A stretch of 64,000 bases of DNA from Chrysaora quinquecirrha (Eukaryota; Cnidaria; Scyphozoa; Semaeostomeae; Pelagiidae), in the NCBI GenBank assembly GCA_014526335.1, contig JACTAT010000142.1, positions 1-64,000 on the forward strand, in the 5' to 3' direction. Of this stretch, positions 23,104 to 35,140 are shown one piece after another (the stretch's first letter is position 1; each line of letters opens with the position of its first letter). The translations under genes and the position numbers were made by a program. The notes beneath the pieces were generated by a model. The model searched no databases. It was not told the DNA's origin and saw nothing but the letters and a program-made list of their open reading frames with translations.

Positions 23104-26100
23104 ATGGCTGCCAACTTGCCATACGAACTGACAAAATTTCAAGAGCACACGCGCTTGCTCAAACAGGTCAAACGCGAAACAGACAGAGCATTTTACGAAA
23201 TACAGCAATCTGGAAATTTCCCATCAGATGCCCTAAGGAACTACATCTTTCAAGAAGACTACCAGGACTTGATATATCTTTGTCAAAAACCCCATCAATA
23301 ATCGTTCTTGGTACATCATGTTACGCAAAAGTTTGCACGATCAATGAACTCGTTGGGGAGCCTGTCCTTCCTATGGTCGAAGATTTGGACAGCTCAGTGA
23401 CCTGGAGAATGGTTCGATTCAAGCATGGAACGCATTCTACATTGAGCTTGGTCCTGCCTGATAGTTTCGAACTGGCTGCTGCCCTGGATGCGTATGAAGG
23501 CACGTGGAGATCCGTCCCACGAGCTGATTTGGAGCTCAGAGGGAGGGACAGGACTGACCCAGCCATGACTGCTGCTGTAGCAGAAGTTTGTCTTGATCAT
23601 CCTTTGCTTAAAACTGGTGCTGAGATAATATGTGCACCGTCAAATGCTGAAGGGAATGTGGAACAAGTATTCAAGACTTGTGTTGAAGATGTCCTGCCTA
23701 TAATCATTTTTGCAATCGACCAAACCACCCTCAACCAACAGGTATACATTTTTTGAAATTATTTAAATATTTTATAGTCCCTTAATTTTTGTTTTTCTCT
23801 TTATCCTCTATTGTATTCATGCTATATAAAACTGCACAATTGATGTTTCTAATTTGTGCCTTAAATATGCTTTTGATTCCTGCCTTTTTGCACAATGTCT
23901 TCCACAGACCAACAGTTTTTCTTTTGTTTTGTTATTCTTATCATCAATCATTTGGCGACTAGAACTCTTTTGTTTATACTAAGATATCTTATCAAACAGT
24001 TTTGTAGAAAATAGTTGAAACATTCAAAGAACTGTTTTCCAAATAGATGTCCACAAATATCTGTTTTTTGGGATAGAAGAAAATAAAGATGAGTCAGTAC
24101 TAAAACAAGATAAATTTCAATATTGAGCTTTAGCTGTTAAGTATATTTGGAAAGTTACGAATACAACACCATGATGGATAGAAAAAAGTTGGTGTTCAAA
24201 ATACTTGTATCAATCAATAAGACAATTGCCATATGGGTCTCATTTGAATCCATCAGGGATCTGATTTGAAGGGCCCATCTACATGGATAACTTTTCAAAT
24301 GAAAAAGCAATGATTTCTTTGCTTTTCACCTCCCAATCTGTAACTGAAAAAGCAAACATTTGGAAACGGTTTTCATAGTGGAATCTTTTGAAAACACAAT
24401 TTTCCCATGTAGACACCAGAACGCAAAATTTTAATACATTCTCATTGACATGAACTACTGAGCAACTTTTTGAAAATGTATCCTAGTAGACAGGGCCTTA
24501 ATCTTAAGAAAACATTGGTTCACTAGAAATAACTTGTAATAAAATGATTATTGTTCTTTTTCTTTAGGACATAAGTGAGCTTGAAACAATAAAGTCTTTT
24601 ACACCCAATGTTCCTGTATTCTTCATCAAAGTCCCTCACGATGTACACAAGAGCTTACAGAATCTGCCCAAGAAGAAGTCAAAGCAAGAGAACTGTCTGA
24701 ATCAAGAAGCTGTTTGTTTGAGCAGCTTTGCAATTTAGGTTACTTGAGCAGAGAGCCTCTTTCAGCAGATATTCTTGGCAACAGAATAGATCTACAGTCT
24801 ACTTCAGAGATTATAGAAAGTGTGAAACCAAAAAGTTCTTTGATTGAGGACTTCTCTCTGTTTCCTTGCTTTTTGTTGTTTGTAAGGCAAGTTCTGCAGT
24901 ATCATATAATCACTGCTGCATGTCGTTTGAATGATACCCATCTAAAATGCCTTGCAATGTTTATTGAGGCTGCATTTGACATGGCGAGAGATATTAGTAT
25001 CACTCCAAAAAGATTGTCATATGCGCATGCAAAAGAAGAGGAGCTATTCCATTCATTGATGGACATTGCTAACAGAAAACAAGAGGAAATTAAAGAAGTT
25101 ATTCATGATACAATTGAAACACTGACCCCAAGGCTGCAGGAAGAAGCTTCTCTTCTGAAATTTGAGGGAGTTGAGCTAAATGCAGATTCTGAACTTGTGG
25201 AGCATGATGACTTGGAGAAATGCACCCTTCAGGTCCAGGAACTGGTTCTTGGTAAACTAAATCAGACTGTAGCTGGGAAGCTTATCAGCTCTGTAGAGTA
25301 TCTCAAAGATAGTTACGTTGGCACCTTGACTAGATGCATAATGAATTTAGAGAAAGCTGATTTGGAGCTTGCAAGAGATAGTGGTGGTATAGCTTCAGGA
25401 GCCTTGAAGCAGGTATGTTGAAAACTATATTAACTTGCAGTGAAAATTATTACCCTGCAGACGAAAATTCTAATGTTTTTATGAATTTCCTTAGAAATCT
25501 CTTTTCTTATAAAAATCTTCTTAACATATTTTTGGAGAGTGAAATGCCCCTCACTTCACCCTTTACTTTTAGTTGTTCTGAAAACATCTATAACAGATTT
25601 TTGAGGCTTAAAAATGATTTGTCAAAACCGAAATGAGCAAGCTGCTAACAATTGTTTAATGGTGACAATGCAGTCTCCATGCGAACCTACGTCCCCTGCG
25701 TTTTAAATTGTCTTCAGTAATGGTAATTTCTTGTTGTTAAAATATGACGCTTTTCTTGCGTGAACCTGCGTGAACCCATGCCATCCATTGCAGTTTAATT
25801 AGCTGAAACTCGAAACCTCAGAAGCAGATAATTCGGCCGATTTTTTGGCTAATTAACTTTTACAGAGGTATTGCCTACTAGATTATTGATATTGCGAAAG
25901 TAGCTGTGTAATTGGGGTCTGCTCAGGTAAATTGGCAGTTGAAAATGTGAAAATCTGCATGACTTCGTTTTGCTTTTACGCGCATACGTATTTGTATTAA
26001 CAAGCAACCTGTTCAGACTAACACACGCAAACACGTTCATTGTTTCAAGTTGTTGGGAAAATCGGTGAAGATGTGATCTTGATGCTTCAGCTGTTATATT

Positions 26101-29100
26101 TAGTGCCTGAAAATTATCTGTGTGCTGGTCTGTCTCATTAAGATGAACATATTTTTGTTTGTTGAGCAAATAGGTGTGTAGGTGTGATATGCCTTTGCGA
26201 GGTTCAGGAATGCTGTCTCAACGACTCAGCAACTTTGCCACTTTGAGAAATAGTAGGTCCTTCTCTGTGCCTTCATAGAAGTTCAGCACTAGATTTTCCA
26301 ACAGAGGTTAAAAGGCTCGTATCTAAATCCCTTTGTTGGTTTTCGACAGGTAAACAGTGGTGCACGCTTTACAGTGGACTATAAAGGTTTAAAACGAACC
26401 TCCGCTAAAGCACCCCTCGCCCCCTCGTTTATCCGGACTTCGATTATCCGATCCCTCAAGGATTTTAAACTACTGGCCTTTCAGCGACAACGAATGTTCT
26501 GTTTTTCCTTGCACAAACTACTCGAGCATCAAGATGTCACGCAGTATTGAAAACAAAATAACTCTAAAACCTCAAAAATTTAGTATACTGCGAATGATTT
26601 GTAAATATTTTGAAAAAAACTACTCCTGTTTCCTAGTTTGTATTTTCCAATACCTGAATTCTGGATTATCCGTACACATTTTTGAAAATCTCGTGTCCCG
26701 AGTAGGCTGGATAATCGAATAACTACTGAATAATGAACTAACGGTTCCTTGAATAAGGAACTATAATGCGACTTTTCCTGCCGCTCCAAACATTCTGTAG
26801 TATCCTGCGTGCAGACTCAAACCTCTACGAAGGAGGCTTTCCTCCTTCGTAGAGGTTTGAGTCTTCACGCAGGCTAATTCTGTCGCGCCTAGCTGATCCA
26901 CCCTGCTACGCTTAGTCAAGTGAAACGCCGCATTTCTCATGCACCTAATGTGGCAATTAGATTCGCCGCATGAGAAAAGCGGCGTTCGACTTGGGCCTCA
27001 TACCTCGGTTTTGCGCATTCCCGATCGAGACTTTGTTGTGAACGAGTCTTGTAATCCACTATGTTTTTGTTGAAGGTTTTGGACGCCGCTTATCAAGTCG
27101 AAGTAACTGTGGAGGCAAGTTTCTCGTTCACGAGACTTCTCTGGGAAAAGCTGAAGCAGGCCCTTCAGACTTTCCCAGGTAAACCAGCCCCGCGAGTCGA
27201 TGCTGAATGGAAGAAGAAAGTCGCTGGAGAGATGATTCAGTCCATCAGCGAATCGAGGCTTGCGAAAAACATATGCTCACAGTTCAAAACGAGATTGATG
27301 CGGTCCCATGAATCATTTCTTCATTCACTGAGAATCTTGGAGCTGAGGCATTCAGGGAGACTGGAAAGGACTGAAGAACAGCGAATGAAACTGAGGAAAG
27401 TTTTCGCGCCAAGAGTCGCAAGATGTGTTTTGGATAGTACGTCACTGAGGGATCTGGTACTGCATGGTATGCCCATGCTTGGAAGAGAGATTGGACGGGG
27501 ACAGTATGGTGTTGTGTATGCTTGTGATAAGTGGGGTGGAAAAGGACCCTGTGCGGTGAAATCTGTTGTTCCACCGGACGACAAACATTGGAATGATCTC
27601 GCTTTGGAGTTTTACTATACGAGGTAAGATTATGTTAAATTGCATGCTTTGATTCCCTTACTCAAGATGTCTGCCATCTGCCAGAAAACCGACGCGCCGA
27701 CCCAGACCCCTTTGAAAAAGCCTATTTGGCTCCTGGTATTTATTTACCAAAATATACCTGTAATTGAGTTTTGGCCGAAGCATACGAGGGCGTTCAAAAA
27801 ATTTCTGGATTTGAAAAGATAAAATATGTAAAATCTAAAAAGTTATCAATATATTCCACAAAATCTACCCTTAATTGAGTTTTGGCCGAGGCATACTCGT
27901 ACAAGTAGTGCTGTGGATATAATCGTCTTGATAATGCAGCATTCTGTACAGAGAAATCACGTTAAAGTAATAAAGACGCAAATCAGCTCTAAGTAAAGAT
28001 ATTAAGGAGGCTAATGCAAACCAATTTAGGACATAAAACTCAGATAATCACCTTCTTTCGGGTTTTTGCCGGATATACAGATAAACTTCTAGTTTTGCCG
28101 CTTTGGATAATTAGAAACGTGCTCCCAACTCGAGTACCTTCTTAAGTAAGTTTGGTGTTAATGTAATTTTCATTTAATTCGCCAAGATTCGCTATCGTTT
28201 TGGTATGAAATAAATACAGCTCCACGGACCCGAATGCATGTACACTTAGGGGACAGAAGTATTGCAACGCTTGACCTAAAATGGCGGCCAACAGTACCTG
28301 TAGGCCCAAAAAAACACAAAATTTACATAACAAAGCCATGACGGCTCAGGGGCTTCGCCGAACTTGATTTAGGCAGGAAAATGTTCACAATTTCATTGAC
28401 TTTCGATTAAAATAAAAAGTTAATGATGTATTTGTTGTTTTTTGTGGAAAATAATGAAAAACTTTGAAGCAGTGTCTTAATTATCTCAAGCTTGTTTGGA
28501 CAAGTATTCTTTGAACTAAAATTACCTGGCTCTTTACAAGACATTTTCGTCGGCGCTAAGTTAACACGCTTGTTTTAAGATATGTACTTCAAATAACTTT
28601 TTGACGGTATTTTATTTAGCCTTTACCTTGCAAGAGAAATTTAAATAAAGCTTCTCTTTTATAAACGTAGGAAGATTCAGTTGATAGAGTCTGTGATGTT
28701 TCAACTTCTCTACCTTAATTGTATGAATTTGCGCGCGGTACCAAGTTTCGCGCGATTTAATTTCGCGCGATTAATTTTAGCGCACCCACAGAAATGTGTT
28801 TTTCGCGCAGGATCAATTTTCGTTCACCCAAAAGTTATATAATTTTCTCGGCAATGAAATAAGCAGTTAGAAAGGTAGAAAATTTTAAGGTGTGTAGTAT
28901 AATGTTTTTATTTTTAAACTGTTAAAATTGAGTCATTAATTTTTCCACACTAACTTTGGATTTACGACTGCCATATTTTAGGCCTTTCTATACATCATTC
29001 ACAAGAAAAACATTTATTGATTTCGCGCGGATGAATTTTCGCGGTATTAATTTTTGCGCACATGAGCTGCGCGAAATTTAATACCGCGCGAAAATTAATA

Positions 29101-30726
29101 CAATTAAAGTATCTATTTAATGATATGTATTTGGGTTGCTCTTAAAACATGTTAAGTTTGCACTTCAACCATTTGTTTTGCTTTACGCATCCTTCGTGAC
29201 ATCAATATTCTTTTCTAGAGCGATCCCGCCACACGATCGAATCGTCCGAATTGTAGGCTCAGTCATCGACTACACGTACGCTGGTGGCAGTTCTCCGGCG
29301 GTTCTCCTTGTAATGGAAAGAATGCAGCGTGATTTGTATGCTGGTATAAAATGCGGAATGAGTTTTAGAAGTCGCTTGCAAGTGGCAATGGATGTCATAC
29401 AAGGAATCCGATATTTGCACAGCCAGGGGTTGATTCACAGGGATATAAAGCTGAAAAATGTTCTGGTAAGAGATGATTAGTTTATTCTTACTCATGCTTA
29501 CATATTTATTCATGCTTACATTTCCAAATTTAATAAAACATAATGTGTGATATGGATAGATATGTAGCCATGACTTAGGGTTCAGTTATATAAATTCTGC
29601 TCTTCGCAAGAGCAACGACAACCCTTGCACTTCACAGCAACCGTTAACGTCACTTGCCGGAAGTGAATGGCCTAAGTCTTTGATGGGCCTTTTTATCAGA
29701 TTTTCTCGACAGGTTAACTGGCCTTAGGAATGCGAAATAGCGTTACTAGTCTTAGTTATGACTTAAATGAGTCCCGCCCAGGGTTGCCGAAAGTTGCGGT
29801 AGAGGTAGGCAACACTAAGTTAAGGATTGTCAGCGTCATGAGCCATAGCCTACATGATCCACGCCTTCGTACCAAAAGTACCAAAATGTCGGCCGCAGAT
29901 GTCGTAACGTCAGTTTTTGCAAGAGCGTAGCGTTTGCGGATTCGCACGTAGCTAGTAGCAACCTGTCCGGTGTCGCTTCGCTTTAGAGTTCCGAGATTTT
30001 TGCAACCCCCTTCTCTTATTCAAACCCCCTGATTTTTAACCTCACCTCGAAGATATTCTGTGTTGATAATTTTTTGCTCTTCCTATGCCACCGAAAGAGT
30101 GCTCATATACTTTCAGATGTTCCGTTTTCTTCGCAATTTCGATACTTAATCGGATTATTTCGATAACTATGGAACTTATTTAGTAAACCCATTTTTTCTA
30201 GCTTGATTCCAAGAACAGAGCTAAACTGACGGATCTCGGATTCTGTAAACCTGGTGCGATGATATCCGGTTCAATTGTTGGAACACCGATTCACATGGCT
30301 CCGGAACTATTCTCAGGAAAATACGACAACAGCGTCGACGTGTACGCATTTGGAATCCTATTCTGGTACATCTGCGCAGGTCACGTGAGATTGCCACTTG
30401 CGTATGAGCAGTGTGCAAGTAAAGATCAGCTATGGAACTCGGTACGAAAAGGAGTTCGTCCAGAAAGACTTGCCCATTTTGAGGATGATTGCTGGGAGAT
30501 GATGGAGCAGTGTTGGTGCGGTGATAATTCAGCTAGGCCACTGCTTGGAGATGTGGCACCAAAGTTGAAAGCTATCAAAGAACGTGTTGAACTTAGGGAC
30601 GCCCAGAAACGCGCAGGGAGCGCGAAATACGGGTCTGGCAAAGTGAGGTCCTCCGCTAGCATGCAGCGAATGAGTGGGTCCGGCACACGGACATCTCCTG
30701 CAGTTCCAATTGTTCCAAGTAGGTAG
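23104..30726 (+). CDS. DSTYK: Dual serine/threonine and tyrosine protein kinase (DSTYK), complete
   Basis: Exons 23104-23741, 24568-25412, 27076-27623, 29219-29465 and 30202-30726, all GT-AG. The first two exons each need one extra base (near 23277-23281 and 24660-24700). With these the phases close and the product is 934 residues, the usual DSTYK length. The N-terminal half is the family's GTPase-like/helical region ([13 protein letters not shown]...[16 protein letters not shown]). The C-terminal kinase has the glycine loop GRGQYGVVY, Lys in [20 protein letters not shown], catalytic [12 protein letters not shown] in place of DFG (TDLGFCKPG), [11 protein letters not shown] and [18 protein letters not shown] is normal for this family. 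After the kinase comes a short Ser/Gly/Arg-rich tail ([14 protein letters not shown]). Vertebrate DSTYK acts in FGF/ERK signalling and cell-death control. The start is the first in-frame ATG. Confidence 0.93.
26371..26728. mobile_element. Pogo/Tigger-like MITE in a DSTYK intron
   Basis: Starts ACAGTGGAC and contains CGTTTATCCGGA and CGATTATCCGATCC on the left, with GGATAATCGAATAACTACTG on the right as a partial inverse. TTATCCGGA near the ends after CAGTG is the usual look of pogo/Tigger-derived elements. No transposase. Confidence 0.45.
26801..26876. mobile_element. Tiny hairpin element, near-perfect palindrome
   Basis: About 76 bp: CCTGCGTGCAGACTCAAACC runs into CTACGAAGGAGG, then a 4-base loop, then the inverse ending GTCTTCACGCAGGCTA. 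Arms of about 33 bp with one mismatch pair. A second element with the same outer bases (GCCTGCGTGCAG) but a different interior lies at 38914-38983. Confidence 0.7.
28716..29106. mobile_element. MITE with GCGCG-rich ends in a DSTYK intron
   Basis: The left end TAATTGTATGAATTTGCGCG faces TACCGCGCGAAAATTAATAC/AATTA on the right. Just inside are further TTTCGCGCGA / TCGCGCGGATG words. About 390 bp, non-coding, with an AT-rich middle. Confidence 0.65.
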
Positions 30727-31010
30727 GTTATACCAAACCAGCTTATCGTATCGTTTGAATAGTTATAATTATAATTTAAGTTATAATTTCCGTATTTAAA
30801 CAAGTTTGGAAAACTTTAAATTATATCAAGAAAACATTCTGCTGTTCTATTGGTGTCATCCTTCAGATAGGGGACAGTTACTATTTCAAATCATTTCCTA
30901 TCTATGAAACGCTTAACGTAAAACGAAGTTAAAGTATCTATTCATTCAATCCTGTTGCGATAAGTAAGATTAATGTTCCAGTTACGAACTTCGGCCATAA
31001 TATAAGACCT
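30727..31010 (+). other. Downstream region of DSTYK
   Basis: AT-rich sequence after the stop, ending at a repeat block. Probably 3' UTR. Nothing else recognised. Confidence 0.35.
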
Positions 31011-31620
31011 TTGCCAAGCGTGCAAACATTTTTGGTAAAAATTGTTGGAACACATTCGAACTTTGCGGTGAAACGGTCAACATTGAACAAAAATTGTATC
31101 GAACGATCAAACATTTTTAGTCAAAAATTTGGTCAGTGGTCCAACGTTGTTGACCAAAAATGTTATTAAACGATCAAACATTGTTGACCAAATGTGTGGT
31201 CAAACCATCAAACGTTGCTGACCAAAAATGATGTCAAACGATCAAACGTTGTTGACCAACAATTTGGTCAAACGGTCAAACATTTGTGACCGAAACTTTG
31301 GTCAAACGGTCAAACATTGTTGACCAAAAATGTTATTAAACGATCAAACATTGTTGACCAAATGTGTAGTCAAACCATCAAACGTTACTGACCGAAAACG
31401 ATGTCAAACGATCAAACATTGTTGACCAAAGATTTGGTCAAACGGTCAGACATTTGTGACCGAAACTTTAGTCAAACGGTCAAACATTGTTGACCAAAAA
31501 TGTTGCCAAACGGTCAAATATTATTGACCAATAATGTGGTCAAGTGGTCAAGTGATCAAACATTATTGGTCAAACATTTGAGTCTTGCTTTAAAAGCAAT
31601 GTTTGACTGTTTTGTCACTT
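31011..31620. repeat. Tandem array of 34-bp monomers grown inside a family A MITE
   Basis: From about 31130 to 31540, units such as GTTGACCAAAAATGTTATTA plus AACGATCAAACATT (34 bp) repeat head to tail. Units are not equal: the same series of five variants recurs about 170 bp later (GTTATTAAACG at about 31163 and again at about 31333; CGAAACTTT about 31290 and 31460). This makes a short higher-order repeat. The flanks (CTTTGCCAAGCGTGCAAACA on the left; GTCAAACATTTGAG, TTTTGTCACTTCACAAACAT on the right) match family A ends. Confidence 0.75.
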
Positions 31621-32043
31621 CACAAACATTTTAGGCACTCCGGCTTAACAGTGTTTATGAAAACGCTGCTTATCACGTAAAACATGTTTACAAGCAATGT
31701 TTTTGAGACGTAACCAATCGCTCCAAGACAAACAACGTTTGTTCGCCTGTCCAGAGCCTAATGAACACAGTTTAAAGTTTAAAAGAAATGCTTGTTTTAT
31801 GCTTATGCTAAAATCCTATCGTCTTATGTTCGTTATGGTTAATTATCTTTCGTTACCTTCAGTCGTAGCAATATTTTCTGTGTAAATGCACTATTGTGTA
31901 TTTTGTGTATATATGGACATTTCTACAGAGTGTAAAGCACCTTGTAAAATCTTCCGATATTTGCCGCACGAGTAGTATGTTTTATTTTGCTTAATAAGTT
32001 GCTATGGATGTCCTTCCAGTTTTAAACTCGCTTATGAAACCTA

Positions 32044-32308
32044 CGGCCCTGGTCTAACGATAAAATATTGTTTGTCAAACATTGAAATAGCTTATCAAGC
32101 TTTGTTTGAACGTTTGGCCACGTCACGAAACATTAATAAGTAAATCTTGTTTGAAATTATTTGAAATGATTCAGTAGACAAATTTTGCTTGATACAAGCA
32201 AAAGTGTTTGGGTTGAGCAATGTTTTTTGACGTCACGGAAAGGTAAGACATTGGCCAACAAATTTCAGATGTTTGACGAACATGTTTTGATCGCTTGGCC
32301 ATGGCCTA
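32044..32308. mobile_element. MITE family A copy
   Basis: Starts CGGCCCTGGTCTAACGAT and ends TTTTGATCGCTTGGCCATGG; internal AACGTTTGGCCACGTCACG and GACGTCACGGAAAGG. Non-coding. Confidence 0.65.
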
Positions 32309-32746
32309 TATTCTACAGCCTTTCCAAACAGGCCTTTTTTTTGCAAAATTAATCTTGAATTTTTTTTAACGCACTGTACTTCTGGGGTTAATGTTTCAAT
32401 TGATAATTTAATTAATTTTAAGTTATTTTATATGAAGGGAAAATTAGGAAATAACCAGTTTTGTATTTGTGAAATATGTGATAAAACTGATTTTACAATC
32501 AAGTTTGTGTCATTTTGTTTCTCATTTCCTGGTACGTCCGTCCTTAAATTAACTATGAATTGAGGTCTCGCGGTTCTTAAATTTCAGAAATGTTTCACGG
32601 CGCAAAGTATTACTTCACTTTATCGGAGGCGAAGTTATTTCGCTGCGTAGTTCATTGGACGAAACTGACTGCGTTGTATGCTCGTACAAGTTTCGATACG
32701 AATTCGCGTCAAATTCGCCTGCCATGACGCCTCATAAATCTGCCTA

Positions 32747-32972
32747 TAGGTCGTGGACAAACAGTCAAATGCTTACCGTTTAGCCACATCGCGAAACATT
32801 GTCGGTCAATAATTTTTGTTTTACAAGCAAAAAATGTTTTTTTTTTAAATTTTGCAAAATTACTGAGAAATTCTGCTTGCAATGCAACATTTTGCGACGT
32901 GGCCAAACGGTCAAACATTGACAGTGGTGTGACCATTTAAACAACAAGTTTGTTAGTTTGGCCAGGACCTTA
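32747..32972. mobile_element. MITE family A copy
   Basis: Starts TAGGTCGTGGACAAACAGTC and ends TTAGTTTGGCCAGGACCTTA; internal CGTTTAGCCACATCGCG and GACGTGGCCAAACGGTC. Non-coding. Confidence 0.65.
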
Positions 32973-33735
32973 GAAATAGAAATAGAATAAAGCCTGAACT
33001 ACAGTAAGTAGGGTAGAGTAGGGTAACTCATCTAAGCAATTTGGGATGTTAAGTTGTTAATTACGGGGCACAAAGAGGGGTGCTCATTTACCTTGCACCC
33101 TTTTATTATCGTTTTGGGCAGTTGCTTAATTAAAAGTGGCTTTTGCGCCTGTCAGTCTAATTTCGTTCACTTAGGGCTTGTTCTTCTTAGCCTCCAAAAT
33201 CGTCCGAATTTTGAAACAGAATAATTCCAAAAACAAAATCAATGATTTTCAAGTTTTGATAGCAGAATGTTTTGGAGAACTCCAAAATAATATAGTCAAT
33301 AGAATAAACACTGTGTTTATGCCATTGACTATGCCAAAACTTACCGTTTTTCAGAAGAATGGTCTCGAAAAACACACATTCCAAAAAAAGAAAAAATGTT
33401 AGTATTTAATGTTAGTATAAAATGTTAGTAAAGAAAAAATGTTAGGGTTTTAAACAATTCGCAAAACTTAGATAAAGAATAGAGAATAGACAGATAAAAA
33501 ATTTAAAAATCTAATTTTTGCGCAAACAACTCCCTTATTCAGCGCTGTTCATGTGATAATAACAAATTGAATGCGGTAGCCTGCAACTTTAAAACAATTT
33601 ATCCTCTGGGAAGAAAATAAGTGGAATAGTTTTAATCCCAGTTTGCTTGCCCCTCCTCTACGAAAGCGCGGGAACAACGAGCAACAATTCAATTCAATTC
33701 AATTCAATGTCAAGACAAGTCAAGAGAGAACGGTC
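32973..33735. other. Gene-free stretch
   Basis: No supported exon. A short CAATT pentamer run (about 33688-33710) lies just before a possible first exon at 33744. Nothing else recognised. Confidence 0.4.
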
Positions 33736-33743
33736 AATCAAAC

Positions 33744-33784
33744 ATGGTGATGGTGATGGTGGCGCGAAAAGAAAGCTCGACTGC
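33744..33784 (+). CDS. Possible first coding exon of an unidentified gene
   Basis: ATG followed by MVMVMVARKESSTA and then a strong donor, GTAAGTAAC. CpG content rises locally (GGCGCGAAAAG, AAAGCGCGGG), as near a promoter. The exon leaves phase 2, which would fit the candidate exons at 37626 or 39881, but nothing proves the joins. Confidence 0.25.
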
Positions 33785-35140
33785 GTAAGTAACTTCTAAA
33801 AGTAACATTTTCGCCTTGTATCTTTAGATTTCAATGAAATTTCAGCAACAGAATTACACTGCGTTACTTTTTAGAGAATTATTTATTAATTTCAGAGTGT
33901 TCCAAAAGCTTTACTTTCGAATTTAGCCTGTTATGCAAGCAAGGCCTCTGTACGCCCTGTTGGCTTCAAGTTTTAGGCCCATCTTTTCGCTGTTTGCTTT
34001 GACTTGACGTGCTTTGACTATCATGATATCATCTTTTCACTTCTATTCACTCAAAGCAAGTATCATCCGAAGAGCCTAAGATCTTATTAAATTTTCATTC
34101 TTTATATTGATATATACATTTCATGCAAACTAAAATTTAATGCAACATTTCTATCCGGATTTTTAAGGGACACTATTGAGCCATCAAATCAAGATGGAGA
34201 ATTTTGAAATTTTTATGACTTGGGTATTTCAGTTTGATTTTATGGTGCAAGATTTGCTTTGAAGGCACCATCATAATTTTTGCTAGTTGGGGAATTCTTT
34301 GAAGCTCAGAATTCTGAGGAAGTAATATTTATTGTTGCAATTGTTAAAAGCTTAAATTTCCTGGCAAATGTCACAAAATCTTTTGTCCCCTGCCACGATG
34401 CCCCATCTTAAAAAATCTTTGAACCTGGTACGAAGGGTAAGGAGGGCAGAAAATTTCATTCTTTAAATACATATAGCTACTTCAAATAGCTCAAAATAAC
34501 AACAAAAAGCAGAAACAGCAGAAATTTTTTTTGTTGACACCCCTGAAATTTTTAATGTCAAGCATAGACAAGAATGGTATTCACATCCAAATTCACATCA
34601 AAGGGCACCAAACCAAAAGTGATTGGTGCATTTCAATCGGCATCTGGGAATTAATTCTACCTTAGTCAATTCCCAGAGGTACTTGACCCTGAAATGTATG
34701 GGTTGTGCCCCCAAGTTTTTACAAACCAACCCACCTTTAAGGTATTGTTTTACACATTCAGCCACCCAGTTTTGTGATTTTTGTATGAATTTGTGTACCA
34801 AATGTTAAGGAAATTTGATTCTATACCCACTTTTGAGGTATTTTAGGCATAAATCTGACCCAGTTGCAAGGAATTTTCGGAGAAAAACCCACCCATATGA
34901 GGGGCACAAACCTGTCGGCCTACATTAGGGAGTACCCCCCGGAAGTCAATTTCTTTGGTCTGTTTCTGACATTTAAGCTCTGGGGAGTGTCAGACGAAAA
35001 AACTTTTCAGTATGCCCTATGATATTTCCATTATTTATTGTAATTTTGAATAACTTCAAATACCATCTAAAATAACTTATATCTTATTGATATCTAATTT
35101 CATTTTATATTAAAATTAACTTAGCACAGATAACATGGAG
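33785..35140. other. Gene-free stretch
   Basis: No exon that I can support. Near 34950-35020 lies a copy of a short dispersed repeat (GGTCTGTTTCTGACATTTAA ... GACGAAAAAACTTTT) also present at about 55715-55775 (inverted) and 56305-56360. Confidence 0.4.
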
